A stretch of DNA of 64,000 nucleotides from contig NZ_JACDRR010000007.1 in assembly GCF_013449375.1 (NCBI RefSeq), positions 182,827-246,826 on the forward strand, in the 5' to 3' direction. The DNA is from Pectobacterium sp. CFBP8739. GTDB taxonomy: Bacteria > Pseudomonadota > Gammaproteobacteria > Enterobacterales > Enterobacteriaceae. Below the pieces are notes generated by a model that saw nothing but the letters and a program-made list of their open reading frames with translations, was not told the origin of the DNA and did not search any database. This document shows, one piece after another, positions 15,961-25,447 of the stretch; position 1 is the first letter of the stretch; each line of letters begins with the position of its first letter. A program made the translations under genes and the position numbers.

Positions 15961-17175
15961 CTACTGTCGCTTACCCATCACCACAACCTTCTTCACATCC
16001 CCATGTTCCAGCCCATCAATAAAATCCCCATACCACTGCAACATACCCCTTCGCTGCTCCAAATACTGCGCATGGTTATACGTTCCACGAATGGTGTTCT
16101 TGTCCACATGGGCAAGCTGCAATTCGATCCAGGCGGTGTTATAGCCTTGTTCGTGTAGTATGGTGCTCATTGTGTGACGAAAGCCGTGGCCTGTCGCTTT
16201 ACCGTGATAACCAATCCGTTTCAGTACCTGATTAATACTGGCTTCACTCATCGGTTTGGTGATGTCGTTACGTCCAGGGAAAACCAGATTGTAGCGCCCG
16301 GTAACGGCCTGGAGCTGTTGCAGCGCATCAATCACTTGAGCAGATAGGGGCACGAGGTGAGGGCGGCGCATTTTCATGCGTTCTTTCGGTACTTCCCAGA
16401 GCCCTTTTTCGAAATCAAACTCCTTCCATTCAGCTTGTCGTAATTCGATAGTACGAACGCCGGTAAGCATCAGGATACGTGTTGCCAGTTGCGTGATCTT
16501 ACTCCCCGAATAAGTTGATAAAGCACGTAGAAAATCCAGCAGTTCATCAGGTAGCAGGTGAGGGTAGTGCGTAGCCTTTGGTGGGGGAAGGGCGCTTGCC
16601 AATTCTGATGCTGGATTGTTTTCCGCTCTGCCAGTGACAATGGCGTAGCGGAACACCTGATTACAGGCTTGGCGGATTTTACGCAACTTGTCGAGTACGC
16701 CACGTTTTTCCAGTTTGCGCAGCGAGGTTAGCATTTCCAGCGGCTTAATCTCTGCAATAGGGCGTTTACCGATATCAGGAAAAATATCGTTCTCAAACGC
16801 TTCCATCAGATCTTCTGCGTACCCCTTCGACCAGTTAGGACGCTTATATTCATGCCATTCGAGAGCGATGGCCTTGAAGGTGTTATCGATATTGATTTTT
16901 TTAGCCTGTCTTTCGACCTGCTTTTGTTCACTGGGATCGCCACCTGAGGCGACGATTTTTCGAGCCTCTTCCCGTTTTAATCTCGCTTCTGCCAGCGAGA
17001 TGTCAGGATAAACGCCGATAGATAATTTTTTCTCTTTTCCTGCAACGCGGTACTTCAAACGCCAATATTTGGCTCCATTCGGCTTTATCAGAAGATAAAG
17101 GCCCGCGCCGTCAGTGAGTTTGTATTCTTTGTCTTGTGGCTTGGCGGTTTCTATTTGTCGAGCATTAAGTGGCAT
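15961..17175 (-). CDS. P4-type tyrosine recombinase (island integrase)
   Basis: This 404-residue integrase has the DUF4102 arm-binding N-terminal domain (LTDGAGLYLLIKPNGAKYWR) and a core-binding domain in the middle. Its catalytic domain has the expected residues: Arg in TGVRTIELR, the HGFRHT box, His in LAHVDK, and the Tyr nucleophile in NHAQYLEQR. It starts 178 bp from the 3' end of tRNA-Arg and reads away from it, the usual P4/CP4 arrangement. It should integrate and, with the AlpA system, excise the island. It appears intact. Confidence 0.95.
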   Translation of the reverse strand: MPLNARQIETAKPQDKEYKLTDGAGLYLLIKPNGAKYWRLKYRVAGKEKKLSIGVYPDISLAEARLKREEARKIVASGGDPSEQKQVERQAKKINIDNTFKAIALEWHEYKRPNWSKGYAEDLMEAFENDIFPDIGKRPIAEIKPLEMLTSLRKLEKRGVLDKLRKIRQACNQVFRYAIVTGRAENNPASELASALPPPKATHYPHLLPDELLDFLRALSTYSGSKITQLATRILMLTGVRTIELRQAEWKEFDFEKGLWEVPKERMKMRRPHLVPLSAQVIDALQQLQAVTGRYNLVFPGRNDITKPMSEASINQVLKRIGYHGKATGHGFRHTMSTILHEQGYNTAWIELQLAHVDKNTIRGTYNHAQYLEQRRGMLQWYGDFIDGLEHGDVKKVVVMGKRQ

Positions 17176-17352
17176 TGCGGGGGCCCCTAATAGTCATTGA
17201 ACAAGAAGAGCCCCCATAGAGGCCCCCAACATCGACTTGATTTCCGGTATGCTGGGTTGACCTCGGTGGAGCTCAGCGACAGAAAATCCTAGTGGTATCA
17301 ATGAATATAACGGGGTTTTGTTGAACTCGGTAGAGTCTGGGAGAAGATAAAA

Positions 17353-17429
17353 TGGTACGCCCTACAGGATTCGAACCTGTGACCTACGGCTTAGAAGGCC
17401 GTTGCTCTATCCAGCTGAGCTAAGGGCGC
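17353..17429 (-). tRNA. argU: tRNA-Arg (anticodon UCU)
   Basis: On the minus strand the 77-nt gene begins GCGCCCTTAGCTCAGCTGG, has the anticodon loop CTTCTAA (UCU), the T-loop GGTTCGAATCC, and an encoded CCA. The first acceptor pair is G-U instead of G-C. The integrase lies directly at its 3' side, so this tRNA is the island's attachment site and its 3' part forms one att copy. Confidence 0.95.
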
Positions 17430-17474
17430 ATTGCGCGAAAGAAGTGGCTGCTGCTTGTCACAACAGTGGGCTGG

Positions 17475-17502
17475 ATTATACCCACACGTCCCAATGAGTC
17501 AA
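17475..17502 (-). promoter_or_regulatory. argU promoter
   Basis: Read on the minus strand, TTGACT (17502-17497), a 16-bp spacer and TATAAT (17480-17475) form a near-consensus sigma70 promoter. It lies about 45 bp upstream of the tRNA, with the GC-rich discriminator CCAGCCC typical of stringently controlled tRNA genes. Confidence 0.75.
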
Positions 17503-17827
17503 CGGGTTGGCGCTGGATTTACGTTATACGGTGAATCCCTGTACAACTTTGGTGAATGTCGCTTTTCCTAGTGTGACTTTTTTGCACAATTGCGAGCGTC
17601 ATCCACATGAGTGACATAGAGCAGTGAAAATTTCAGTTTTATCTGCTGGATGCGTTCAGTAATTCTTTTCAAGTTATGATCGGACGTATTCTGCACCCTA
17701 CGCTGTTGGTACACTATGCCCGCATTCGTTGGGTTTTGGATGAGTGTGGGCTGCTTTCACGTACCAGGCTTATCGCTCGGTCATTTGTGGATCCGCTATT
17801 TTGTCGAACTTTGGAACCTTTTGATTT
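17503..17827. other. Intergenic region between argU and the MscS-family gene
   Basis: About 325 bp without a supported gene. It should hold the promoter of the channel gene. No strong Shine-Dalgarno precedes the ATG at 17828. Confidence 0.4.
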
Positions 17828-20275
17828 ATGAACATTCTTTCATCCGCACTCTTGCGCGTTTGTCTGCTGGCGATGTTGATGCTGCCTGTTGGATATGCAG
17901 CGGCGGCGAATGCGGATTCTGATCCACAGCCTGCGCAGACCGATGCGCCAGTAAAAATTAATGTTGATGCCGAGTTGGTCAAGCTGCAAAAACAGTTAGA
18001 TAACATTAAGCAGCAGGTTTCAGGCACCAACAACGACAGCAAGTTTGGCGCGTTGAATGACACCACGCAGGAACTGGTGAATAGCGCCAACGAACTTGCT
18101 AATGCGGTAGCACCGCAGCGCGCTCAAATTCAGGCTCAGTTGGATGTTTTAGGGCCTGCGCCAGAGCCTGGAGCCAGCATTAGTGAAACCAGCGAAGTAA
18201 CGCGTAAGCGAAACAGTCTGAATACGCAAAAAACAAAAATGGATGCGCAGATTGAGCAGATTCAGACGTTACGCAATGGAGCGGCCAACCTGTCAGCGCA
18301 AATTGTTACTCTGCGTCGTAATGCGCTGAAAACGCAGTTGGCATTGAATTCCGGTAGCATTTTGGGAGGGCGCTTCTGGGCACCGGTTGTGACTCCGCAG
18401 GCTGAGGATGTACGCCGCCTGAGTACCTTTCAGGATCAATTAAGTGACGCTTTTACGGTGGCTTGGGAGCCAGACTGGCGTTACGGTTCGGCATGCCTGA
18501 TTTTGATCGCTATGGTCATGAGCTCGGCGGGGCGTCGGTATATGGAGAAATGCCTAGCCTGGGCGGGAATCAACTGGCTGCCGGAAGGGCGTCTGCGGCG
18601 GAGCTTTTTAGCCACGGCGTCGGTTATTTCAACCGTGGTCACGATCGGCATTGCGGCAAATCTGATCGATTTTACGTTCGTGCGCCACGGTGAGGCCTCT
18701 GAGCGCGTGGTGTCGTTCCTTGATGCGCTGGTGAAACAGGCCATTTTCTGTTCGATGATAGCGGGGTTAGGGCGAGCATTTCTTTCGAATCAACGTCCTT
18801 CTTGGCGTTTGCCTGCGATTGCTAACCCCGTCGCAAAAGCCATGAAACCGTTTCCTGTGGTTGCCGCAGGCATTATTCTGATCTTCGGTTTTATTGAACA
18901 AGTGACCGCGACGGTAGGGACATCGGTCGCGGCAACTATCATGGTGAATGGCTTATCTGCGTTGTTTCTGGCCTTCACCGCAGGGACGATAACCCTGAAA
19001 AGCGATCAAATTCGTCGGCAGATGGTGCATTCAGGGGAGCAACCGGAAGCCCGTTCGACATTATCTGGCGTGATTCATCTTGCGGTATTGGCGACATCGT
19101 TCTCGATTTTGGTATCGCTGGCCATTGGTTATATCTCACTGGCCCGTTTTCTGGCGTTCGAGCTGGTGTGGATTGGCATGGTGTTCTCCTGCCTGTACTT
19201 GTTCTCAACGTTTATTACCGACATTTGCGAAAGTCTCTTTTCCCCTAACAATGCTAGCGGCAAGCGGATGAAAAATTCGCTCAATCTGCATGACCGTCAT
19301 CTGGTCCAGGCCACCTTGATTCTGTCGGCCAGCGGCAAAGTGCTGTTAATCTTAATGGCGGCGGTTGCCTTACTTAACGGTACGTTTGGCACCACTACGC
19401 CGCTGGAACTGGTGCAAAAAGCCGTTGAAATCTGGGGCGGAAAAGGGCTGGAAACGCTCAGCATTGTGCCTGCGCATCTGGTCAATGCGGTGCTTTTTCT
19501 GGTCGTGGGGGTGTATGTTTTACGCTCCTCAAAACGCTGGCTGGAAGATGAGTTCCTTCCTAAAACGACGTTAGAACGCGGAATCCGTGCGTCGCTGGTA
19601 ACGCTGTTCAGCAACATCGGCTACATCCTGATTATTCTGCTGACGTTGGCGACATTGGGGATTGAATGGAACAAGCTGGCATGGATTGTCAGCGCGCTGT
19701 CTGTGGGTATCGGTTTTGGTTTACAGGAGATAGTGAAGAACTTTATCTCCGGCCTGATTTTGTTGACGGAGAGACCGGTGAAAGTTGGGGACTCGGTCAG
19801 CATCAGCGGGGTTGAAGGGGATATCCGGCGGATTAACGTGCGTGCGACGGAGATTCAGTTGGGTGACCGGTCGACGGTGATCGTGCCGAACTCTCAGTTT
19901 ATTTCACAGAATGTGCGCAATATTACGATGGGCAATCCGTTTGGGGTTGCCACGCTGGCGCTGACGTTCCCACTGGATATCGATCCCGAAGAGGTCCGCA
20001 CACTGTTACTGGATGCCTATATTAGCCACGATGCGATTCTGGAATCACCGGCACCGTCAGTGAAGTTCAGCCAGTTGAACCCAACGGGCATGGTGCTGAG
20101 CGTCACGGGTTATGTCAGCAGCCCGAGAATGGTATCGGAAGCGAAGAGCGATCTGTTGTTTGCGATTATCAAGCGACTGCGGGAATCTAATATTCCACTG
20201 GCCGTACCGCAGAAGATGGTGCTGGAAAACTCAGGGTTTGCCCTGCCTGACGGCATGTCGGGTGACGATAAGTAG
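17828..20275 (+). CDS. DUF3772/MscS-family mechanosensitive channel protein
   Basis: This 815-residue inner-membrane protein has a signal peptide (residues 1-25) and a periplasmic coiled-coil domain of the DUF3772 type (about 45-190). About ten hydrophobic segments follow. The C-terminal MscS core (about 600-800) includes the pore helix region IVSALSVGIGFGLQEIVKNFISGL and the beta domain ERPVKVGDSVSI...VPNSQF. It should release osmolytes on membrane tension, like the larger E. coli MscS homologues YbiO and MscK; the exact orthologue was not fixed. It is monocistronic and faces the aminotransferase gene across a shared hairpin. Confidence 0.88.
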   Translation: MNILSSALLRVCLLAMLMLPVGYAAAANADSDPQPAQTDAPVKINVDAELVKLQKQLDNIKQQVSGTNNDSKFGALNDTTQELVNSANELANAVAPQRAQIQAQLDVLGPAPEPGASISETSEVTRKRNSLNTQKTKMDAQIEQIQTLRNGAANLSAQIVTLRRNALKTQLALNSGSILGGRFWAPVVTPQAEDVRRLSTFQDQLSDAFTVAWEPDWRYGSACLILIAMVMSSAGRRYMEKCLAWAGINWLPEGRLRRSFLATASVISTVVTIGIAANLIDFTFVRHGEASERVVSFLDALVKQAIFCSMIAGLGRAFLSNQRPSWRLPAIANPVAKAMKPFPVVAAGIILIFGFIEQVTATVGTSVAATIMVNGLSALFLAFTAGTITLKSDQIRRQMVHSGEQPEARSTLSGVIHLAVLATSFSILVSLAIGYISLARFLAFELVWIGMVFSCLYLFSTFITDICESLFSPNNASGKRMKNSLNLHDRHLVQATLILSASGKVLLILMAAVALLNGTFGTTTPLELVQKAVEIWGGKGLETLSIVPAHLVNAVLFLVVGVYVLRSSKRWLEDEFLPKTTLERGIRASLVTLFSNIGYILIILLTLATLGIEWNKLAWIVSALSVGIGFGLQEIVKNFISGLILLTERPVKVGDSVSISGVEGDIRRINVRATEIQLGDRSTVIVPNSQFISQNVRNITMGNPFGVATLALTFPLDIDPEEVRTLLLDAYISHDAILESPAPSVKFSQLNPTGMVLSVTGYVSSPRMVSEAKSDLLFAIIKRLRESNIPLAVPQKMVLENSGFALPDGMSGDDK

Positions 20276-20282
20276 TTCGCTC

Positions 20283-20319
20283 AGTCATCCGTTATCCGGT
20301 ATTGAACGGGTAACGGATG
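20283..20319. terminator. Bidirectional terminator-like hairpin
   Basis: TCATCCGTTATCCG and CGGGTAACGGATGA pair almost perfectly around GTATTGAA between the convergent channel and aminotransferase genes. Confidence 0.6.
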
Positions 20320-20355
20320 AATATCGAAGCCGTGCTTACAGGATATGACGCGCGG

Positions 20356-21216
20356 CTATTTTCCCTGCTGCTTAATCATATCAAGATAGATTTCACGCAA
20401 CCGCTGAGTGATTTTTCCGGGTTTCCCATCACCGATCGTTTTTCCATCCAACATCACGACGGGGAGAACCAGCATGGTGGCCGAGGTGACAAAAATCTCT
20501 TTGGCGTGATAGGCCTCTTCCGGCGTAAAGCACCGTTCTTCCAGCGTAATACCATCCTTTTCTGCCAGCTTGAGCAGCGACTGACGGGTAATGCCATGCA
20601 GAATAGCGTTGCTGAGTGGGCGAGTTACCACCGTGTTGTCATGCAGGACGATGTAGCAGTTGCAGGAACTGCCTTCGGTAATGAAACCCTCTTCGACAAA
20701 GAAGGCGTCATCAGCCTGATTCGCATGAGCGTACTCTTTTGCCAGGCTGGCGGCGAGCAGACTAACGGTTTTGATATCCCGACGATGCCAGCGAATATCT
20801 TCGGTGGTGACAACGTGCAGCCCGCTTGTGGCCTTCGGATTGCCGACCAGCGAACGTGCCTGAGTGAATAACACCAGCGTGGATTTGACGTCAGCAGAAG
20901 GGAAGTAGAAATCGCGATCGCCGGCATTGCCGCGGCTAAGTTGTAAATAGATCGCGCCTTCTTTCAGATCGTTTTTATTGATCAGCTCATCATGAATGGT
21001 TTTGAGTGCCTCAGGTGTGACGGGTAACGTGAGTGAGAGCTCACGGCAGGAGCGTTGCAGGCGAGTAATATGATCGGGGAAATCAACCAGCTTGCCATCA
21101 ATGACCGCCGTCACTTCATAGACGGCATCGGCAAACAGGAAACCACGATCAAATACAGAAATTTTTGCTTCATTTTCTTCTAGATACTGTCCATCAACAT
21201 AAACAAGACGTTGCAT
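20356..21216 (-). CDS. dat: D-amino-acid aminotransferase (class IV PLP)
   Basis: A 286-residue fold-type IV PLP enzyme. Lys149 in RRDIKTVSLLA is the cofactor lysine, and FVEEGFITEGSSCN is the conserved glutamate and phosphate-binding block. It interconverts D-alanine or D-glutamate and 2-oxo acids. I chose the ATG at 21216 because AAGGAG lies 7 bp upstream and the protein then starts MQRLVYVDG like its family. It lies 43 bp after the dipeptide epimerase gene, and together they suggest recycling of cell-wall D-amino acids. Branched-chain or ADC-lyase relatives are less likely. Confidence 0.85.
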   Translation of the reverse strand: MQRLVYVDGQYLEENEAKISVFDRGFLFADAVYEVTAVIDGKLVDFPDHITRLQRSCRELSLTLPVTPEALKTIHDELINKNDLKEGAIYLQLSRGNAGDRDFYFPSADVKSTLVLFTQARSLVGNPKATSGLHVVTTEDIRWHRRDIKTVSLLAASLAKEYAHANQADDAFFVEEGFITEGSSCNCYIVLHDNTVVTRPLSNAILHGITRQSLLKLAEKDGITLEERCFTPEEAYHAKEIFVTSATMLVLPVVMLDGKTIGDGKPGKITQRLREIYLDMIKQQGK

Positions 21217-21258
21217 CACAACACTCCTTAATAGTTGCTCAATGCAGGTTAACACGCA

Positions 21259-22239
21259 TTATCCCCACAATAATGCGTTGGGCGGTAATATTTCGCTACC
21301 GTTATAGTGCAACCCGTTATTGCGATCGCGCTGTAAAAGCAGCGGACCGTCCAAATCGACCACGGCGGCGCCTTGCGCGACGACAAACGCGGGTGCCATC
21401 GAGAGTGAGGTACTCACCATGCAGCCGACCATGATTTGTAATCCTTGCGCCTGTGCGTCGTTGCGCAGGCGTAGGGCCTCCGTTAGCCCGCCTGTTTTAT
21501 CTAGCTTGATGTTGATCATGTCATAGCGCCCGGTCAAAACGGCCAGCGACTGGCTGTCATGACAGGATTCATCGGCACAGACGGGGATCGGGCGGGGCAA
21601 ATTTTCCAGCACATCATCTTTACCCGCTGGGAAAGGTTGTTCGATCATCGTTACACCCAGTGCGACGAGTTCAGGAACCAGCGTCAGATAGCGCTCGGTG
21701 TTCCATCCCTCATTGGCGTCCACAATCAGACGGGCCAAGGGCGCACCTTCGCGAACGGCGGCAACTCTGGCCAGATCGTTTGCGTCTGCCAGTTTTAATT
21801 TGAGAAGGGGACGATGGGCATGATGTATCGCGGCGTGCCGCATACGATCTGGCGTATCCAGCGATAGGGTATAGGCCGTCTCCAACGGCATAGGCGAGGA
21901 GAGATTCAAACGCTGCCAAATGCGTTGCTGATGCTGTTTGCACTCCAGATCCCAGAGTGCGCAATCCAGCGCATTGCGCGCCGCGCCTGCGGGCAGAATA
22001 GTTTGTAGCATCTGTCGATCTAAACCGTTACGAACATCGCTGTGCAGTGAGCCAATTTGCGCCATTACGCTCTCGAGGGACTCGCCGTAGCGTGAATAAG
22101 GGACACATTCTCCGTAGCCCACCACGTTGCCGGACTGGAGCGCTACCACAACGACATCTGCCTGACGCTTGCTGCCACGTGAGATGGTAAATGCGCCCTC
22201 TATTGGCCAACTCTCGGTGAAATATCGCATCTCGGTCAT
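21259..22239 (-). CDS. ycjG: L-Ala-D/L-Glu epimerase (enolase superfamily)
   Basis: This 326-residue protein has the muconate-lactonising-type layout. The catalytic lysine pair KLK is at residues 147-149 and metal ligands are in VDANEGW (Asp174), MIEQPF and CADES. The second lysine is in NIKLDKTGG. Dipeptide epimerases convert L-Ala-D-Glu from murein to L-Ala-L-Glu for degradation. In E. coli ycjG sits beside the murein-peptide amidase gene; here its partner is a D-amino-acid aminotransferase, which supports the same role. Confidence 0.88.
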   Translation of the reverse strand: MTEMRYFTESWPIEGAFTISRGSKRQADVVVVALQSGNVVGYGECVPYSRYGESLESVMAQIGSLHSDVRNGLDRQMLQTILPAGAARNALDCALWDLECKQHQQRIWQRLNLSSPMPLETAYTLSLDTPDRMRHAAIHHAHRPLLKLKLADANDLARVAAVREGAPLARLIVDANEGWNTERYLTLVPELVALGVTMIEQPFPAGKDDVLENLPRPIPVCADESCHDSQSLAVLTGRYDMINIKLDKTGGLTEALRLRNDAQAQGLQIMVGCMVSTSLSMAPAFVVAQGAAVVDLDGPLLLQRDRNNGLHYNGSEILPPNALLWG

Positions 22240-22591
22240 AAGCTTACTCTCGGGTTAACCGTCCTGTGCTTCAGGGGTAAGTGCCTTGTTTGCAAGGCTT
22301 GTGGGGCATCAAGTGTAATGCTTCTTCCCGCGCATATTCTTCATTTTTCGCGATAAGTCGTTAGAAATTGATGGGGCTTCATTGCGGGAAGAAAAAATTT
22401 ATTAAGCGTGGTATCGACAGGGAGAATTATCTGAGATAGCTTGAATATGCTCATCACACTTCAGGTTACATGTACTGCCGTAATCAACAAAAACGGGCTT
22501 ACTGCGATTTGAGTGATGTTGAGTAGAGTGCCTTTTTACAGGCACTGCGTCGCTCGGACGGTCCGGGCGCTCACGTTAATTTGAGGATGTT
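22240..22591. other. Divergent promoter region of ycjG and alaC
   Basis: About 350 bp hold both promoters. A hairpin AGTGCCT-TTTTAC-AGGCACT lies at 22527-22546 in the presumed alaC leader, 45 bp before the start codon. Its function is unknown. TTGAGGATGTT supplies the alaC ribosome-binding site. Confidence 0.45.
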
Positions 22592-23833
22592 ATGGCTGAT
22601 TCTACTTCTCCGCGCCGTTTTACGCGCATCGATCGTCTTCCCCCATATGTATTTAATATCACTGCTGAATTAAAAATGGCTGCGCGTCGTCGCGGCGAAG
22701 ACATTATTGATTTCAGCATGGGTAACCCTGACGGCCCAACACCTCCTCATATCGTGGAAAAACTCTGTACGGTTGCACAACGCGAAGACACCCACGGATA
22801 TTCGACCTCCCGAGGTATTCCGCGCTTACGCCGTGCGATCTCCCGCTGGTACGCCGATCGTTATGAGGTTGATATCGATCCTGAAAGCGAAGCGATTGTC
22901 ACGATTGGTTCCAAAGAGGGGCTGGCGCATCTGATGTTGGCAACGTTGGATCATGGCGATACCGTGCTGGTGCCAAACCCTAGCTACCCGATTCATATTT
23001 ATGGTGCGGTGATTGCTGGGGCGCAGGTTCGATCTGTGCCGCTGGTGGAAGGCGTCGATTTCTTCAACGAATTAGAACGCGCTATCCGCGAGAGTATCCC
23101 GAAGCCGAAAATGATGATTCTCGGTTTCCCATCGAACCCAACGGCACAGTGCGTTGAGCTGGATTTCTTTGAACGCGTGGTGGAGCTGGCGAAACAGTAT
23201 GGCGTGCTGGTGATCCATGATTTGGCCTATGCCGATATCGTGTATGACGGCTGGAAAGCGCCATCGATCATGCAGGTTCCCGGTGCGAAGGACATCGCAG
23301 TGGAGTTTTTCACGCTGTCAAAAAGCTACAATATGGCGGGCTGGCGTATTGGCTTTATGGTCGGAAACCCAGAGCTGGTTAGCGCATTGGCGCGGATTAA
23401 GAGCTACCACGATTACGGCACGTTTACGCCGTTGCAGGTTGCCGCGATTGCCGCGTTGGAAGGCGATCAGCAATGCGTGCTAGATATTGCCGAGCAGTAT
23501 CGTCAGCGCCGTAACGTGTTGGTTCGCGGTCTGCATGAAGCAGGTTGGATGGTTGATGAACCGAAAGCCTCCATGTATGTCTGGGCGAAAATTCCTGACG
23601 CCTATGCGCACCTAGGGTCGCTGGAGTTCGCCAAGCGACTGCTGTCGGAAGCGAAGGTTTGCGTCTCCCCTGGTATTGGCTTTGGCGATTATGGCGACAC
23701 GCATGTTCGGTTTGCCTTAATTGAAAACCAGGATCGTATCCGGCAGGCCGTGCGCGGTATTAAGACCATGTTCCGCGCCGATGGCATCTTACCGACGACC
23801 AAACCGGTATCAAGCAAGGGCTCCGCAGCTTAA
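22592..23833 (+). CDS. alaC: Glutamate-pyruvate transaminase AlaC
   Basis: A 413-residue class I/II aminotransferase. The PLP lysine lies in [15 protein letters not shown], the cofactor-binding aspartate in HDLAYADI, and the carboxylate-binding arginine near the C-terminus in HVRFALIEN. AlaC makes L-alanine from pyruvate and glutamate. The N-terminus [15 protein letters not shown] is typical of the AlaC/YfdZ group. It is followed by a hairpin and by outS on the same strand. Confidence 0.93.
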   Translation: MADSTSPRRFTRIDRLPPYVFNITAELKMAARRRGEDIIDFSMGNPDGPTPPHIVEKLCTVAQREDTHGYSTSRGIPRLRRAISRWYADRYEVDIDPESEAIVTIGSKEGLAHLMLATLDHGDTVLVPNPSYPIHIYGAVIAGAQVRSVPLVEGVDFFNELERAIRESIPKPKMMILGFPSNPTAQCVELDFFERVVELAKQYGVLVIHDLAYADIVYDGWKAPSIMQVPGAKDIAVEFFTLSKSYNMAGWRIGFMVGNPELVSALARIKSYHDYGTFTPLQVAAIAALEGDQQCVLDIAEQYRQRRNVLVRGLHEAGWMVDEPKASMYVWAKIPDAYAHLGSLEFAKRLLSEAKVCVSPGIGFGDYGDTHVRFALIENQDRIRQAVRGIKTMFRADGILPTTKPVSSKGSAA

Positions 23834-23841
23834 TCATCACG

Positions 23842-23865
23842 GCTCCCAGTCAACTGACTGGGAGC
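23842..23865 (+). terminator. Hairpin after alaC
   Basis: GCTCCCAGTC-AACT-GACTGGGAGC is a perfect 10-bp stem 8 bp past the alaC stop. No T tract follows, so termination may be partial and allow some read-through to outS. Confidence 0.55.
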
Positions 23866-23941
23866 AACATAAACATGCCGTGACAGCGGCTTATCATTTG
23901 CTAGAATGCCTACCGTTAATCTCAATCAGGATGAGTTCTTC

Positions 23942-24355
23942 ATGTCGTTATCTCTGTCTAAAATCACTGCGTTAACGTTGCTTTGCGTCACGCTGGCCGG
24001 GTGCCAACAAACAGGAACGTCTGCCCAAAAAGGAACGGTGGCAGGCGCCTCTTCTGCTGTAACGGTCTCTCCTAACGATCAACTGAATCAACTGTCATCA
24101 CTGGTGGCGGCCACCCGCTATCTGAAATCGAAGTGTAACCGCAGCGATCTCCCCGATGATGCGACGATTGTGAATGTCGCGTTGACTGTGGCGAAACAAA
24201 GAGGCTGGAATGTCGCGAGCTATCAGGCTTTACCGCAGCGCAGTGAAAGCCTGTATCAAGGATTATTAAAAGACAGTACGCCCAAAGAGACGCAGTGTTC
24301 GGAATTTAACCGTACACTGACGCCATTTATTGATGCCATTCGCAGTCGCGGCTAG
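23942..24355 (+). CDS. outS: Type II secretion pilotin lipoprotein OutS (GspS)
   Basis: A 137-residue lipoprotein with lipobox TLAGC; Gln at +2 fits sorting to the outer membrane. The mature part has the GspS pattern YLKSKCNRSDLPDDATIV...AKQRGW and a second cysteine near the C-terminus (TQCSEF), forming the conserved disulphide. OutS binds the C-terminal S-domain of the secretin OutD, protects it and pilots it to the outer membrane. I chose the ATG at 23942 because it opens the signal peptide directly; the frame extends 12 codons upstream. It is convergent with outB and overlaps it by 4 bp. Confidence 0.9.
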   Translation: MSLSLSKITALTLLCVTLAGCQQTGTSAQKGTVAGASSAVTVSPNDQLNQLSSLVAATRYLKSKCNRSDLPDDATIVNVALTVAKQRGWNVASYQALPQRSESLYQGLLKDSTPKETQCSEFNRTLTPFIDAIRSRG

Positions 24356-24966
24356 GGCGCGGCGCTTCCACTTTTATCGTCGGCGGAACGTTCATTCTCG
24401 TTGAATTTTCCGCCTGGCCAATCCTCCAATGCCTCCAGAATAAACACCTCGCCTTCAACGCTGAAAATGGTCATGTCCTGCTGGATTTGTTCTATGGTCA
24501 ACCCTTCTATTGGCGAATCGCCCTCACGGAATTGCAACCCATTGAACGTGACGCTGCGTTTGGCCTCATCCGACGTATAAACATGTGCGCTGTAAGTCAG
24601 CGGGGGAATTTCACCATTGCTGATGGCAGGCAACGGCAGCGTAGCCTTTTTCTCTGGCGGTGCAGGTGTATCGACATGGGCTTCTTCTTGCTGCGGTGCC
24701 GCCGCAGGTATTGCTGGCGTTTTTTCCTCTGCCGCAGGCAAAGTCGCGGCTTGAGCTGCTAAAGCGGTCGTGGGAGACGTAGGGGCCCCCCAGCGCTGAT
24801 GGCTGAACCAGCCAAGTGCGATAAAAAGCAGAGCATAAATAATCATCAAATACCCAGGCATGGGGTATGTGGTAAGCAGCGCTGGCTGTGTGTGTGTCGG
24901 TGCGTCCGTTGCGTTATCCACGCGCTTATCCTTTATTCTTAGGGCGTATTTTGGGTCGTGTAGCAT
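24352..24966 (-). CDS. outB: Type II secretion accessory protein OutB (GspB)
   Basis: This protein of about 204 residues has one transmembrane helix (about residues 40-58, IIYALLFIALGW) and a long Ala/Pro/Glu-rich periplasmic linker. The C-terminal GspB domain has YSAHVYTSDEAKRSVTFNG, REGD, and an ending like VFILEALEDWPGG. GspB/OutB helps assemble or anchor the secretin through peptidoglycan or direct OutD contact. It is transcribed opposite to all other out genes. The start could be ATG 24966 or the GTG one codon earlier. Confidence 0.88.
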   Translation of the reverse strand: MLHDPKYALRIKDKRVDNATDAPTHTQPALLTTYPMPGYLMIIYALLFIALGWFSHQRWGAPTSPTTALAAQAATLPAAEEKTPAIPAAAPQQEEAHVDTPAPPEKKATLPLPAISNGEIPPLTYSAHVYTSDEAKRSVTFNGLQFREGDSPIEGLTIEQIQQDMTIFSVEGEVFILEALEDWPGGKFNENERSADDKSGSAAP

Positions 24967-25447
24967 CACATCATAAACGAAAGTGAGGTGAGTAGGATGA
25001 TGCCGTCTGCCTTATTTTGCAAAAAATAGAAAGAGCCAGAAAACGGAATCTCTCGGTTATGTGACAGTTCCTTCATTTTGATTAAAAACTATTGCAATCA
25101 TAATAATCACAGACGGAATCTTGATGCCGGTCGCAAAAAAAACGTGCAAATTTGCTTTAATGAAACCGCGTTTTACCCTTGCAGGTATAGCGTTTCTTTT
25201 TGGTGTTTTATAGTCAATCAATGTGGAGGCGCCATAATCAGTTAATTAACCATCCAGAGTGTTAAATCGGCAGTCTTATTATGTGGTTTTTGCTACAGGT
25301 ATTGTGCTGCTTTTTTATCAATAAGGGATGCATCGAACTACCGCTAAATGACGAATAAAAGCAATTTCAAAGTATGCGATTAATATCGCAGGGTTTTATG
25401 CGGGTTTATTTTTCTATTTTTATAATTAAAAAATACTGAGGGATAAC
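24967..25447. other. Control region between outB and the pectate lyase gene
   Basis: This 480-bp AT-rich region holds divergent promoters for outB and the pectate lyase. A KdgR-like box lies at 25159-25177. No gene was seen. TGAGGGATAAC directly precedes the pectate lyase ATG. Confidence 0.5.
25159..25177 (+). promoter_or_regulatory. KdgR-box-like operator
   Basis: AATGAAACCGCGTTTTACC matches the soft-rot KdgR consensus as I recall it (AATRAAAYRNYRTTTYATT) at 16 of 19 positions. KdgR represses pectinase and out genes until pectin breakdown products release it. Confidence 0.5.
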
